Shown: piece by piece, positions 1-8,653 of the stretch
Layout: the number at the start of each line of letters is the position of its first letter
How positions within the stretch are numbered: the stretch's first letter is position 1
Source: Acinetobacter sp. C26M
GTDB lineage: Bacteria > Pseudomonadota > Gammaproteobacteria > Pseudomonadales > Moraxellaceae
DNA: 64,000 bases
Direction: 5' to 3'
NCBI RefSeq assembly: GCF_023702675.1
Contig: NZ_CP098478.1
Location: 1,736,001 to 1,800,000, forward strand
The notes under the pieces: model-generated
Seen by the model: the letters and a program-made list of their open reading frames with translations, nothing else
The model's database searches: none
Told to the model about the DNA's origin: nothing
Program-made: the position numbers and the translations under genes

Positions 1-332
1 AAGCCTGTCATTTGGGGATTAGAAAATTGAATAAACCGCTCAACGGGCATACCTCCCCAAAGGATTGCAGTGTTTTCAGGCAAGGCTATACCGGTTAAGT
101 TCTGTTCTTTTAAGGCATGAGTTTGCCGATGGGTTTGTCTAAAGTGCTGTGATTGATAAGTGAGTTTGCTTTGAGGGGGGACAGGAATTCCTCGAGCTTG
201 ATTACTTACAGGAGTGATAAAATAAGGCGAGCGATCTGTGCCATTGCAACCTGCAATCATAGGACAGCCACCACATGCCGTTAAACCGATACTGATTAGA
301 CTCAGTAAACCTAAGCTGAAAATCTTATTCAT
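1..332 (-). CDS. Putative lipoprotein, 3' end outside window
   Basis: Reading the minus strand from the ATG at 332 gives an open frame that runs off the left edge without a stop (110 codons visible). The first 20 residues form a lipoprotein signal: M-N-K, a hydrophobic stretch and the lipobox LTAC with Cys20. The rest is polar and rich in Gln, Pro and Thr, with further cysteines at GGC and AGC soon after the lipobox. No domain is recognised. It lies downstream of the esterase gene on the same strand, but a strong hairpin separates them, so it is probably a separate transcript. Export to a membrane is inferred from the lipobox; function is unknown. Confidence 0.7.
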   Translation of the reverse strand, partial: MNKIFSLGLLSLISIGLTACGGCPMIAGCNGTDRSPYFITPVSNQARGIPVPPQSKLTYQSQHFRQTHRQTHALKEQNLTGIALPENTAILWGGMPVERFIQFSNPQMTG

Positions 333-392
333 TGTATTTTACTGTTGTTATCACATCTTCATACAGTATAACTAATCTGTTCTATGAAAGGC

Positions 393-430
393 CCTAATTT
401 AAGCGGAACGAATCGTCCGCTTAAATTAGG
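393..430 (-). terminator. Strong hairpin after the esterase gene
   Basis: A perfect 15-bp inverted repeat (393-407 and 416-430) with an 8-nt loop lies just after the stop of the minus-strand esterase gene. There is no long T run on the minus side, so it may be a terminator or an RNA 3'-end stabiliser. Confidence 0.55.
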
Positions 431-448
431 CTATGTTTATTCAGGATT

Positions 449-1384
449 TTATGGTGTTGGTTCATCAAATAGATTTGAACAGCTTTGAGGTTGACAACCC
501 GCCAACATAATCGCTTTTGGTAAGCTGGCATACATATTGGTCAGATGCTGCTCGGCAGGATGTCGGTAATTCCAGAACAAGAAATGCTTAGAACGTTGCT
601 GATTAAAGTTTTGATAAAAGTTGTTCTGCTTCTGCAAGGATTCAGCGTCTGGTGTTGGACTTCGACCATGCTCATGCGTACCTACCGTGGTCATCAGCAT
701 GGTATCTTGAGTTTTACTTTGATTCTTTAACCAATCTGCCTGTCGATTGAGCAAGGCATAATTATCAAACCAGAGTGAAGGGCTAGCCGCAATATAACGT
801 TGGAACATTTGTGGTTGGCTAAAGAAAGTATGTAAAACAAACAGTCCGCCAAAGGAGTGTCCAAATAAACTCTGTTGCTGAGAATTGACTTTAATTTTGG
901 TCTGAATGGCAGGCTTTAGCTCTTTTTCTATAAATTGAATGAATTGGTCTGCGCCACCATAAGTGTACTTGGCTTGTTTTTGAAATTCAGTCGATGCTTT
1001 TGGGGTGTAGTCTAAAGCACGCTTTTCTACATCAAAACTGTTTTGCTGCGGGTAGCCAATCGCAACAATAGCGACTGGACTCAAGCCCAAACGATTGGCA
1101 CCACCACCTACTGATTTAGCAATGTTGGCAGCACTATCAAATGCGGCATTGCCATCCAGTACGTAAAGCACAGGAAAACCTTCTTTTGGAGCTTCACTAG
1201 TAGGAACTGAGATCTGAATCAGATAATCGTGTTTGGTATATTTGGATGCTATTACAAAGCTTTGTTGAATATTGGTTTGTGATTTAAGAGGTGCTTTATT
1301 TGAACTCGAGGTCGTCGGTTGAGCAAAAGCCAATGGTGTTACCATGAGCAGAGAAAAAGTCAAAATACCAAGTGGTTTAAACAT
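449..1384 (-). CDS. Periplasmic alpha/beta-hydrolase, IroE/BesA-like esterase
   Basis: 311 residues. A signal peptide ends near LAFA-QP (residue 21), so the enzyme is predicted to be periplasmic. The nucleophile elbow GHSFGG is at residues 175-180 (Ser177), and a likely catalytic His sits in the HPAEQH stretch near the C-terminus. The overall pattern fits the putative esterase family (PF00756) that includes siderophore esterases such as IroE, and S-formylglutathione hydrolases. The start is an ATG, and 37 bases upstream lies a near-consensus Fur box. This suggests iron-repressed expression and a role in hydrolysing ferric-siderophore esters. The substrate is inferred; another secreted esterase role is possible. 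Confidence 0.75.
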   Translation of the reverse strand: MFKPLGILTFSLLMVTPLAFAQPTTSSSNKAPLKSQTNIQQSFVIASKYTKHDYLIQISVPTSEAPKEGFPVLYVLDGNAAFDSAANIAKSVGGGANRLGLSPVAIVAIGYPQQNSFDVEKRALDYTPKASTEFQKQAKYTYGGADQFIQFIEKELKPAIQTKIKVNSQQQSLFGHSFGGLFVLHTFFSQPQMFQRYIAASPSLWFDNYALLNRQADWLKNQSKTQDTMLMTTVGTHEHGRSPTPDAESLQKQNNFYQNFNQQRSKHFLFWNYRHPAEQHLTNMYASLPKAIMLAGCQPQSCSNLFDEPTP

Positions 1385-1420
1385 AATTTATTCGCAAGCA
1401 TTGAAATTTTGCTAGCAATA

Positions 1421-1439
1421 TATAATGAAAATCATTATC
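1421..1439. promoter_or_regulatory. Fur box upstream of the esterase
   Basis: The 19 bases match the Fur consensus GATAATGATAATCATTATC at 17 of 19 positions. The site is 37 bp upstream of the esterase ATG on the minus strand and about 135 bp from the divergent pheA start, so the esterase is the more likely target. Confidence 0.8.
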
Positions 1440-1575
1440 AATAAAGTTCGGTAATAAAAAGAGTTAAAACTCAGCGTGTTTAATAGCTTAAAGTGTTGTT
1501 ATACTAGCTCGGATAATCAATTCACAGATGAATTGTAATCGATTCTTATAGATGATTTTGCTGAGGCTGCATTCA

Positions 1576-2685
1576 ATGGTAAACGATGGACAAAACACAT
1601 CGAATTCACTTAATTTAGAACAAATTCGTAACGATATTGATAGTGTTGATCAACAAATCCAAGAGTTACTCAACCGCCGTGCGACGCTTGCAGAAGCTGT
1701 AGCCAAAGCGAAATTTGCATCCGAAGAGAATCCGCTGTTTTATCGCCCTGAACGTGAAGCTCAAGTGCTGCGTAAAGTCATGGAGCGTAATCAGGGGCCT
1801 TTGTCTGATGCAACCATGGCACGTTTGTTCCGTGAAATCATGTCAGCATGTTTGGCACTTGAAGCACCACAAAGCATTGCATTCCTCGGACCAGAAGGGA
1901 CTTATACGCATTCGGCTGTGCTAAAGCATTTTGGTAAAGATGCTGTTGTACGCCCATTGCCAACCATTGACGAAGTGTTCCGTGAAGTTGAAGCGGGTAG
2001 TGCACATTATGGTGTGGTTCCGGTGGAGAACTCATCTGAAGGTATTGTGAACCATACGCTGGATTGCTTTAAATCATCGACAGTTAATGTGATTGGTGAG
2101 GTTGAACTTCGTATTCATCATCAATTCCTTGTATCTGAAAATACGCGCAAAGACAGCATTAAACAGATTTATGCGCATCAGCAAACTTTGGCACAATGTC
2201 GTAAGTGGTTAGATGCACATTATCCTGGGGTAGAGCGTGTCGCGCTAAACTCAAATGCTGAGGCAGCACGTCGTATTCGTAACGAATGGCATTCAGCAGC
2301 GATTGCATCTGATATTGCGGCAAGTATGTACAACCTTGAGATTCTACATAGCAATATCGAAGATAATCCTGAAAATACCACACGTTTCCTTGTGATTGGT
2401 CGTGAGAAGATTCCTCAAAGTGGTAATGACAAGACCTCGTTATTGATCTCTGCACATGATCGTGCCGGTGCTTTATTGGAAATTCTTGCACCATTTGCCA
2501 AGCATCAAATCAGCTTGACCAGTATTGAAACACGTCCAGCATTGCCTGAAAAATGGGCTTATGTGTTCTTTATTGATTTAGAAGGACATATCGGTCAGGA
2601 AAATGTTGCAGCGGCCTTGGAGGAAATCCGTCCAATGGTGAAAGAGTTACGCGTACTCGGTTCATATCCAATCGCTGTTTTATAG
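1576..2685 (+). CDS. pheA: Bifunctional chorismate mutase/prephenate dehydratase
   Basis: P-protein of phenylalanine biosynthesis: chorismate to prephenate to phenylpyruvate, in the cytosol. The order is AroQ-type chorismate mutase (about residues 14-95, IRNDIDSVDQQIQELLNRR), prephenate dehydratase (from IAFLGPEGTYTHSAV near 105) and a C-terminal ACT domain (about 285-369, GALLEIL and the IETRP variant of the ESRP phenylalanine-binding motif). I chose the ATG at 1576, with GAGG nine bases upstream, over the in-frame ATG at 1552; this gives 369 residues, normal for the family. It is followed by the tyrA-aroA fusion on the same strand after a 142-bp gap that holds a repeat. The ACT domain implies feedback inhibition by phenylalanine. 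Confidence 0.96.
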   Translation: MVNDGQNTSNSLNLEQIRNDIDSVDQQIQELLNRRATLAEAVAKAKFASEENPLFYRPEREAQVLRKVMERNQGPLSDATMARLFREIMSACLALEAPQSIAFLGPEGTYTHSAVLKHFGKDAVVRPLPTIDEVFREVEAGSAHYGVVPVENSSEGIVNHTLDCFKSSTVNVIGEVELRIHHQFLVSENTRKDSIKQIYAHQQTLAQCRKWLDAHYPGVERVALNSNAEAARRIRNEWHSAAIASDIAASMYNLEILHSNIEDNPENTTRFLVIGREKIPQSGNDKTSLLISAHDRAGALLEILAPFAKHQISLTSIETRPALPEKWAYVFFIDLEGHIGQENVAAALEEIRPMVKELRVLGSYPIAVL

Positions 2686-2736
2686 GTCTATTTATTGTAT
2701 TTTGAATCCCTCCTGAGCAGTATAACTGCGCAAGAC

Positions 2737-2805
2737 CTTTAAAAAGGGAGGAGTTTCCCCTCTTTTTAAAGAGCTTACGAAGCGGGGTGCTTCTCAGGGG
2801 AGATT
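2737..2805. repeat. Intergenic palindromic element between pheA and tyrA-aroA
   Basis: Two hairpins lie in the gap. The first has perfect 10-bp arms at 2737-2746 and 2762-2771 around a GGGAGG/CCCC core. The second is a GAAGC...GCTTC stem followed by TCAGGGG near 2778-2800. The second hairpin resembles the GAAGC-TAG-GCTTC-TCAGGG unit inside gspI (41703-41720). It could also act as a partial terminator for pheA. Confidence 0.5.
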
Positions 2806-2827
2806 TTTACATAGGCAAATATGTTTT

Positions 2828-5077
2828 ATGTCTCAACCATTATTTAAGAAAGTTGCATTTATTGGGCTTGGACTGATTGGGTCGAGTCTTGCTCGTGTGA
2901 TTGTGGCAGAACAACTTGCATCTCAAATTGTAGCTTCAACACGCTCAAAAAAAACATTAGAAGATGCTAAGGCACTTGGCCTTATTCAACACGGTTATGC
3001 AACGCCAGAAGAAGCAGTTCAGGATGCAGATTTAATTGTTTTAGCATTGCCTGTGCGTGCTACACAAAAAGTGCTGGAACAGATCAAGCCTTATCTTGCA
3101 GACAACGTCATTATTACCGATGTTGGTAGTACCAAAGGTAATGTGGTTCAAGCTGCTAAAGCTGTATTTGGTGAAGATTTACCTGTCGGTTTTGTACCAG
3201 GGCATCCGATTGCTGGGGCAGAACATACAGGCGTACATGCAGGTAAAGTTGATTTATTCGTCAATCATAAAGTGATTTTGACACCACTTCCGACCAGTGC
3301 GGATTGGGCGGTTGAAAAACTGATTCAACTTTGGTCTGCAGCAAAAGCCGAAGTGATTTGCATGGATGTCACCAAACACGATGAAGTATTGGCACATACC
3401 AGTCATTTACCGCATTTGATGGCATTTAATTTGGTCGAGCAACTGGCAAATCGTGAAGATAATCTGGATATTTTCCGCTATGCTGCTGGAGGTTTTCGTG
3501 ACTTCTCGCGTATTGCAGCCAGTGATCCACAGATGTGGCATGATATTTTCTTTGCCAATAAAACTGCAATTCTGAACGCTGTTGATGGCTTTGAACAGCA
3601 ATTGTCAGTTTTAAAGAAATTGATTGAACAGGAAGATTCACAAGCGTTGATGGGGCTACTTGGGCATGCTCAAGCAGCACGTCAGCACTTTAACCATATG
3701 TTGGCCAAAAAACCTTTGATGGAGAAAAACAAGGTGACACAGCAATTTACCATTTTACCGGGAAAGAAAACGTTTACAGGTAAATTCACCGTACCAGGTG
3801 ACAAATCTGTGTCACATCGCTCAATCATGTTTGGTGCGATTGCAGAAGGCACAACACATGTCACAGGCTTCTTGGAAGGTGAAGATGCTCTCGCAACTTT
3901 ACAAGCATTCCGAGACATGGGTGTGAGCATCGAAGGACCGAAGAATGGTGAAGTCACTATTCATGGTGTCGGTATGCAAGGTTTAAAAGCGCCAGCAAGT
4001 GCTTTGTATATGGGGAACTCAGGCACCAGTATGCGTTTGCTATCTGGCATGTTGTCTGCGCAAAAATTTGATTCAGTGATGACTGGTGATGCGTCATTGT
4101 CTAAACGTCCAATGGAACGTATTGCGAAACCACTTCGTGAAATGGGTGCACTCATCCAAACTACCGGTGAGAAAGGCACGCCACCTGTCAGCATTACAGG
4201 TAGCCAAGCCCTTAAAGGGATTCAATACGATTTACCAATGGCGTCTGCCCAAGTGAAATCAGGCATTTTATTGGCGGGTTTATGGGCTGCGGGTGAAACT
4301 TCAGTGACTGAGCCAGAACCAACGCGTGATCATACTGAACGTATGTTGCGTGCTTTTGGTTATGATGTGAAAACTGAAGGCAATAAAATCTCGCTTGTGG
4401 GTGGCGGGAAATTAGTTGGTACCGATATCCAAGTACCATCTGATATTTCATCTGCTGCATTCTTTATGGTCGGTGCTGCGATTACTGAAGGTGCAGATGT
4501 GGTCCTTGAAGCGGTTGGGATCAATCCAACGCGTACAGGCGTGATCGAAATCTTGAAGCAAATGGGTGCTGACTTAACCGTAGAAAATGAACGTATTGCA
4601 GGCGGTGAACCTATTGCAGATATTCATATCAAAGGTTCTAGAACACTCAAAGGCATTCATATGCCAGAAGACCAAGTGCCATTAGCCATTGATGAGTTCC
4701 CTGCATTATTTATAGCAGCGGCTTGTGCAGAAGGTCAAACAGTGTTGACAGGTGCGGCTGAGCTGCGTGTTAAAGAATCTGACCGTATTCAAGTAATGGC
4801 AGATGGTTTGAAAACTATGGGCATTGACTGTACCCCAACCGACGATGGCATCATCATTGAAGGTAAAGGTAAATCAGGTGATTGGTCTGCTATTTTCGCT
4901 GGTGGTGAAATTGAGTCACACCATGACCACCGTATTGCTATGAGTTTTAGTATGGCTGGTTTGCGTACTTCAGGTAACATCACCATTCATGGTACAGAAA
5001 CTGTGGCGACAAGCTTCCCAACTTTTACAGAACTTGCAAATACAGCAGGTTTGGACTTGCAAGTTGTGAATCCATAG
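2828..5077 (+). CDS. tyrA-aroA: Fused prephenate dehydrogenase / EPSP synthase
   Basis: 749 residues, two enzymes in one chain. The N-terminal half (about 1-300) is prephenate dehydrogenase for tyrosine synthesis, with the NAD-binding GLGLIG at 13-18. The C-terminal half (from about 312) is 3-phosphoshikimate 1-carboxyvinyltransferase of the shikimate pathway. Motifs GDKS (324-327), SAQVK, RDHTE and NPTR are all present; this set marks class II EPSP synthases, which are typically insensitive to glyphosate. The fusion is known in Acinetobacter, Moraxella and some Pseudomonas. No strong Shine-Dalgarno sequence is next to the ATG; the nearest purine tract (AGGGGAGA) is about 25 bases upstream. 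A hairpin with a T run follows at 5092. Confidence 0.95.
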   Translation: MSQPLFKKVAFIGLGLIGSSLARVIVAEQLASQIVASTRSKKTLEDAKALGLIQHGYATPEEAVQDADLIVLALPVRATQKVLEQIKPYLADNVIITDVGSTKGNVVQAAKAVFGEDLPVGFVPGHPIAGAEHTGVHAGKVDLFVNHKVILTPLPTSADWAVEKLIQLWSAAKAEVICMDVTKHDEVLAHTSHLPHLMAFNLVEQLANREDNLDIFRYAAGGFRDFSRIAASDPQMWHDIFFANKTAILNAVDGFEQQLSVLKKLIEQEDSQALMGLLGHAQAARQHFNHMLAKKPLMEKNKVTQQFTILPGKKTFTGKFTVPGDKSVSHRSIMFGAIAEGTTHVTGFLEGEDALATLQAFRDMGVSIEGPKNGEVTIHGVGMQGLKAPASALYMGNSGTSMRLLSGMLSAQKFDSVMTGDASLSKRPMERIAKPLREMGALIQTTGEKGTPPVSITGSQALKGIQYDLPMASAQVKSGILLAGLWAAGETSVTEPEPTRDHTERMLRAFGYDVKTEGNKISLVGGGKLVGTDIQVPSDISSAAFFMVGAAITEGADVVLEAVGINPTRTGVIEILKQMGADLTVENERIAGGEPIADIHIKGSRTLKGIHMPEDQVPLAIDEFPALFIAAACAEGQTVLTGAAELRVKESDRIQVMADGLKTMGIDCTPTDDGIIIEGKGKSGDWSAIFAGGEIESHHDHRIAMSFSMAGLRTSGNITIHGTETVATSFPTFTELANTAGLDLQVVNP

Positions 5078-5091
5078 ATTGATCTGAAAAG

Positions 5092-5133
5092 GCAGTGTTT
5101 AGCTTGGTTAATGAGTTAAATGCTGCTTTTTTT
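5092..5133 (+). terminator. Rho-independent terminator after tyrA-aroA
   Basis: Ten-bp stem with two G-U pairs (5092-5101 and 5117-5126) followed directly by seven T. Confidence 0.75.
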
Positions 5134-5366
5134 ATAAGTATATTCAGAAAAACAATTGGCTAAACATAAAGCGAAAACGCTTAAATAATAAAAATGCTGA
5201 GTTTGTAGATGTACATATCTAATCGGGTCTAAATTTATCAATTTAGCAATAGAACTAAGACAATCAGCTAATCTATTAAAGACAATTGTATATATAATAA
5301 TTCTTACCGTTCGCGTCGGATTTACTCTGTGATCCAGAGTTAAAACATAAAAATAGAGGGAATAGC
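5134..5366. other. Intergenic region with small hairpins
   Basis: AT-rich leader of the 127-residue gene. It holds a perfect AAGCG-AAAA-CGCTT hairpin (5169-5182) and an ACTCTG/CAGAGT hairpin (5324-5340) shortly before the ribosome binding site. I see no coding frame. Confidence 0.5.
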
Positions 5367-5750
5367 ATGAAAACGTTGCAATTTATAGCAGATTGCCCAA
5401 AACATGGGGTGGTTGATCATCCACCGAATGAATGCTATATCACGCAAGAGTACGTGGCTGCATTGCTGTATAAACAATTAGAACAATATGGTTTTGATGC
5501 ACAACATATTCGTCATGAGCATGAAAAGATTGAAGTGCGTATCGACAATCATCAATTACCGCTTTCAATTCTATGTTCGCAACAAGATACCGAAGGACAT
5601 ATTCTCTGTGAAATCTCAGCCAATCCACAGCAAGAACAAGCTTGGTTTGAGCGTATTGAGACACAAAGTATTATCCGCCAATTGGCTCAGGCTGTTGAAA
5701 ATAGCTTAAAAGCGGAACATAGTTTTTCCCAATTTGTATGGAAAAGCTAA
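5367..5750 (+). CDS. Conserved-looking hypothetical protein, 127 residues
   Basis: Not recognised. The start is well supported: GAGGGA lies eight bases before the ATG. The protein has no signal peptide or membrane segment and is probably cytosolic. A short N-terminal CPKHG motif and later single cysteines might bind metal, but there is no clear zinc-finger spacing. The sequence is polar and rich in Gln, Glu and His, with an amphipathic C-terminal helix (QSIIRQLAQAVENSLK). It stands alone between tyrA-aroA and pepD, with its own leader and no clear terminator after it. Confidence 0.75.
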   Translation: MKTLQFIADCPKHGVVDHPPNECYITQEYVAALLYKQLEQYGFDAQHIRHEHEKIEVRIDNHQLPLSILCSQQDTEGHILCEISANPQQEQAWFERIETQSIIRQLAQAVENSLKAEHSFSQFVWKS

Positions 5751-5853
5751 GTCAATTTTGCGCATAAAATCTTAATTGAAGTGATTTAACATCATTGCCG
5801 TTTGGGTGTATGGTGTATATTCGTTTAAACGCTTTATTTGAGAGTATAGGTGC

Positions 5854-7314
5854 ATGATACAGGTCGATTTTTCTAAATTATCACCCCAAGCAGTTTGGCA
5901 ACATTTTGAGACCTTATGTACGATTCCTCGACCATCCAAGCATGAACAACAACTCAGACAACATTTAAAAGATTGGGCGGAACAGCGCAACCTAGAAACT
6001 TATGTCGATGACATTGGTAATTTAATTATTCGAAAAGCTGCTACAGCAGGTAAGGAGCACGTTGCAGGTGTGATTTTGCAGGGACACTTAGATATGGTGA
6101 CTCAGGCAAATCGTGGTACGCAACATGACTTTTTTAAAGATCCCATTCAACCTGTATTAAAAGATGGCTGGTTGATTGCTGAAAATACTACCTTGGGTGC
6201 CGATAATGGCATTGGAGTTGCACTGGCACTGGCTGTATTAGAATCCAGCGATATCGCGCACGGGCCGATTGAAGTTCTGCTCACCATTGATGAAGAAGCA
6301 GGAATGAGTGGCGCTCGTTTACTTGAGTCAAGTGTGTTAACTGGACAGTGGTTATTTAATATTGATACCGAAGAATGGGGCGAGCTGTATCTTGGCTGCG
6401 CGGGCAGTATTGATCTGGAAGTACAACAAGCATCTGAATATGAACCAGTATCTGAAAATTTAGTATATGTTGATTTGCTGGTCTCAGGTTTAAAAGGTGG
6501 CCATTCAGGGGTTGATATTCATTTGGGTCGTGGTAATGCCAATGTGATTTTAGCCAATTTCCTTAATGACTATTTAGCGCAATCAAATGGCCGACTGGTT
6601 GAATTTGTCGGTGGAACAGCACGTAATGCCATCCCACGTGAAGCTGTGGCAACCATTGCCATTGAAATTGAAAAATTGGCTGATTTAGAAAAAGCCGTTG
6701 CAGCAACACAGGTTGAATGGCAGAAAAAATCACAGGGTATTGATGATCAGCTACAGATCACCGTACAGCAAAATGCTAATCAGATAAGTGAAGTTATGAT
6801 ATTGCAGCAGCAACAAGCTTGGTTGCAGGCATTGGCAAGTTGTCCATACGGGATTGCCAAGTGGAGTAGTGCTTTACCTGATGTAGTTGAGACCTCGAAT
6901 AATATTGGTGTGGTCAAACTGACTAAAGAAGAAGCTAAAACTTTGATTATGGTTCGTTCAATGGTGAACCAAGAGGCGGTAAGCTTTGCTCAGAGCATTC
7001 AACAGCACTTTGCTAATTTCCAGATTCAATCTGAATTAACGCCGTTGGTATCCGGTTGGACACCGAATCCAGATTCGGCTGCATTGAAATGCTTACAACA
7101 AGCTTATCAATCTGCATTTAAAATTGAGCCGAACTTGAAAGTAATTCATGCGGGTTTGGAGTGCGGCATTATTGCGGAACATTATCCGGATTTGCAGATG
7201 GTGTCTTTTGGACCTGATATTCAAGGCGCACACGCACCTGGAGAAAGAGTCAAAGTAGATACGGTAGAGAAATGCTGGAAGTTATTGGTGACAGCGTTAG
7301 AGTCTGTTAAATAA
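5854..7314 (+). CDS. pepD: Aminoacyl-histidine dipeptidase (cytosol non-specific dipeptidase)
   Basis: 486 residues, very close to the usual PepD length. It is a di-zinc peptidase of family M20C that cleaves Xaa-His and other dipeptides. Metal and active-site motifs are LQGHLDMV (near 77), TLGADNGIG (near 115) and DEEAGMSGA (near 147). The C-terminal part carries HAGLECG and the conserved SFGPDIQGAHAPGE stretch that completes the zinc site. The ATG start follows a short gap after the unknown gene and has a weak purine tract in front. A hairpin at 7325-7353 ends the transcript and reaches into the converging rtcA gene. Confidence 0.94.
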   Translation: MIQVDFSKLSPQAVWQHFETLCTIPRPSKHEQQLRQHLKDWAEQRNLETYVDDIGNLIIRKAATAGKEHVAGVILQGHLDMVTQANRGTQHDFFKDPIQPVLKDGWLIAENTTLGADNGIGVALALAVLESSDIAHGPIEVLLTIDEEAGMSGARLLESSVLTGQWLFNIDTEEWGELYLGCAGSIDLEVQQASEYEPVSENLVYVDLLVSGLKGGHSGVDIHLGRGNANVILANFLNDYLAQSNGRLVEFVGGTARNAIPREAVATIAIEIEKLADLEKAVAATQVEWQKKSQGIDDQLQITVQQNANQISEVMILQQQQAWLQALASCPYGIAKWSSALPDVVETSNNIGVVKLTKEEAKTLIMVRSMVNQEAVSFAQSIQQHFANFQIQSELTPLVSGWTPNPDSAALKCLQQAYQSAFKIEPNLKVIHAGLECGIIAEHYPDLQMVSFGPDIQGAHAPGERVKVDTVEKCWKLLVTALESVK

Positions 7315-7324
7315 ATTTTCATAA

Positions 7325-7353
7325 AAAAGAAGCTTATGAATGGGCTTCTTTTA
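7325..7353 (+). terminator. Terminator hairpin between pepD and rtcA
   Basis: AAAAGAAGC (7325-7333) pairs with GCTTCTTTT (7344-7352). It serves pepD on the plus strand; the converging rtcA stop codon lies in the loop. Confidence 0.65.
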
Positions 7354-8395
7354 CTTTAACAGTGACCTGAAATAGCGCTTTATCCACCTCGATAAATTCA
7401 ATTTCACAATCAATAAATTTTTCAATCATCGCAGCCTGAGTACGGGTGTGCTCACTAATACATTGTGCCGTAAATTCGCCCCCTTGTCCCAATGCCAAAG
7501 GCAATAACAACTGATCTGCTAAATACTCATCCACCGTAGCTTGAGAAACAATATATTGCTTCACTTGTTCAGCCAAATAATTGGCAATTTGTTCTGCACT
7601 TTTGCGCATTTCACCTAAAGCGGTGAATAGCTGAACGTGATTTTTATGCTTAACTTTGACATACGCTGTATTGCCTTGGCTGATGCCGTTTAAGTGGAAT
7701 TGCTGCTGTGTATCTAGCTTTAGTCTTTTGTTTAAAGTTGCTAATTCCCGCTGTGCAATTTGTGCTTCTTCGGAAAGATTTAATACTGCTGCAAAAGCCT
7801 CAGTGCTTTGCAAAGTACCGCGATCTAGTAAACTTAGTTTATTTCGATTTTGCCACGGCTGAATCTTGATTTGAATTTCACCAGCACCAATCGGGAAAAA
7901 GCCTGCTTTGTTTAACTTAAACTCTACCTCTATTCCAAGTTTTTCTAATGCTGGTAAAAAGCAATGCTCGATAAAATCTGCTGTTGGTGCAAGTGGATTG
8001 TGAGTACCCCCAGAAATTGTGAGATCACTGGCTTCATTTTGCAATAACAAAGCAGGTAACAGGGTTTGTAAAACCAGTGTTGTGCTTCCTGCCGAACCAA
8101 TCTGGAATTGGTATTTTCCACTTTGTACATGCTGTGGTGCAAAGTACAAACGCTGGCTATGGAGCTCAGCACCTTCCACATAGGCTTGGCTGATGTGTTG
8201 AGATGCCTGTACACAGACCAAATGTTGACGCATTAAGCCTGGTTTTTTACGTCCAGCACGAATGTTGATTAATTCAAATGCTTGACCTGTAATCATCGAA
8301 AGGGCAAGGGCGGTTCTTAGAATTTGTCCACCACCTTCACCTTGTGAACCATCAATTTGGATGGTTGCTGGCATATTTGCCAAAGCTTTATTCAC
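7334..8395 (-). CDS. rtcA: RNA 3'-terminal phosphate cyclase
   Basis: 353 residues. It uses ATP to turn RNA 3'-phosphate ends into 2',3'-cyclic phosphates, the ends that RtcB can join. The family signature GSQGEGGGQILRTALALS is near residues 16-33, followed by RAGRKKPGL. The nucleophilic histidine that is adenylylated in E. coli RtcA matches EHTRT near residue 318. I chose the GTG at 8395 because AAGGA lies eight bases upstream; the ATG at 8374 is the alternative. It is the last gene of the rtcB operon, but a 258-base stretch with hairpins separates it from the gene before. Confidence 0.94.
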   Translation of the reverse strand: MNKALANMPATIQIDGSQGEGGGQILRTALALSMITGQAFELINIRAGRKKPGLMRQHLVCVQASQHISQAYVEGAELHSQRLYFAPQHVQSGKYQFQIGSAGSTTLVLQTLLPALLLQNEASDLTISGGTHNPLAPTADFIEHCFLPALEKLGIEVEFKLNKAGFFPIGAGEIQIKIQPWQNRNKLSLLDRGTLQSTEAFAAVLNLSEEAQIAQRELATLNKRLKLDTQQQFHLNGISQGNTAYVKVKHKNHVQLFTALGEMRKSAEQIANYLAEQVKQYIVSQATVDEYLADQLLLPLALGQGGEFTAQCISEHTRTQAAMIEKFIDCEIEFIEVDKALFQVTVKVKEAHS

Positions 8396-8653
8396 TTCTA
8401 TTTTCCTTATTTTCTAATTTAATGAACATACTGTCAGTACATGGTAATGCGAAGTAACGCGTGACTTTGCTTTTGGCAAAGGTTTACTAGGTACATGGTG
8501 CTGAGCCTAATCAGTGAAGATTGATGCACGGCTCACATGCTGCCATAGCCGCCTGAATTATTTTCAATCCCTCAGATCGGAGTAATGCAGGATCTTGTAC
8601 TCGCCCAGTATGTCCAAACTGTGATTGTGAACTAAATTCACAAAATCTATTGT
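8396..8653 (-). ncRNA. Structured spacer before rtcA, possible RNA or gene remnant
   Basis: 258 bases between the DIP1984-family gene and rtcA, unusually long inside this operon. On the minus strand I see these hairpins: GTGAA-TTTAG-TTCAC, TGAGCC...GGCTCA, and CTTTGC-CAAAA-GCAAAG. The 9-mer ACCATGTAC occurs twice. The same strand also has a 50-codon open stretch without a start codon (ending near 8515), which could be a decayed coding fragment. In Salmonella a Y-RNA gene sits next to rtcBA, so a structured RNA is conceivable here, but no Ro60 (Rsr) gene is in the window. Weak evidence. Confidence 0.25.

Noticed and set aside
545..730. Open frame on the strand opposite the esterase gene
   Set aside because: Lies fully inside a well-supported gene, with no ribosome binding site or domain.
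2159..2494. 111-codon open frame opposite pheA
   Set aside because: Shadow of the pheA frame; the protein has no recognisable pattern.
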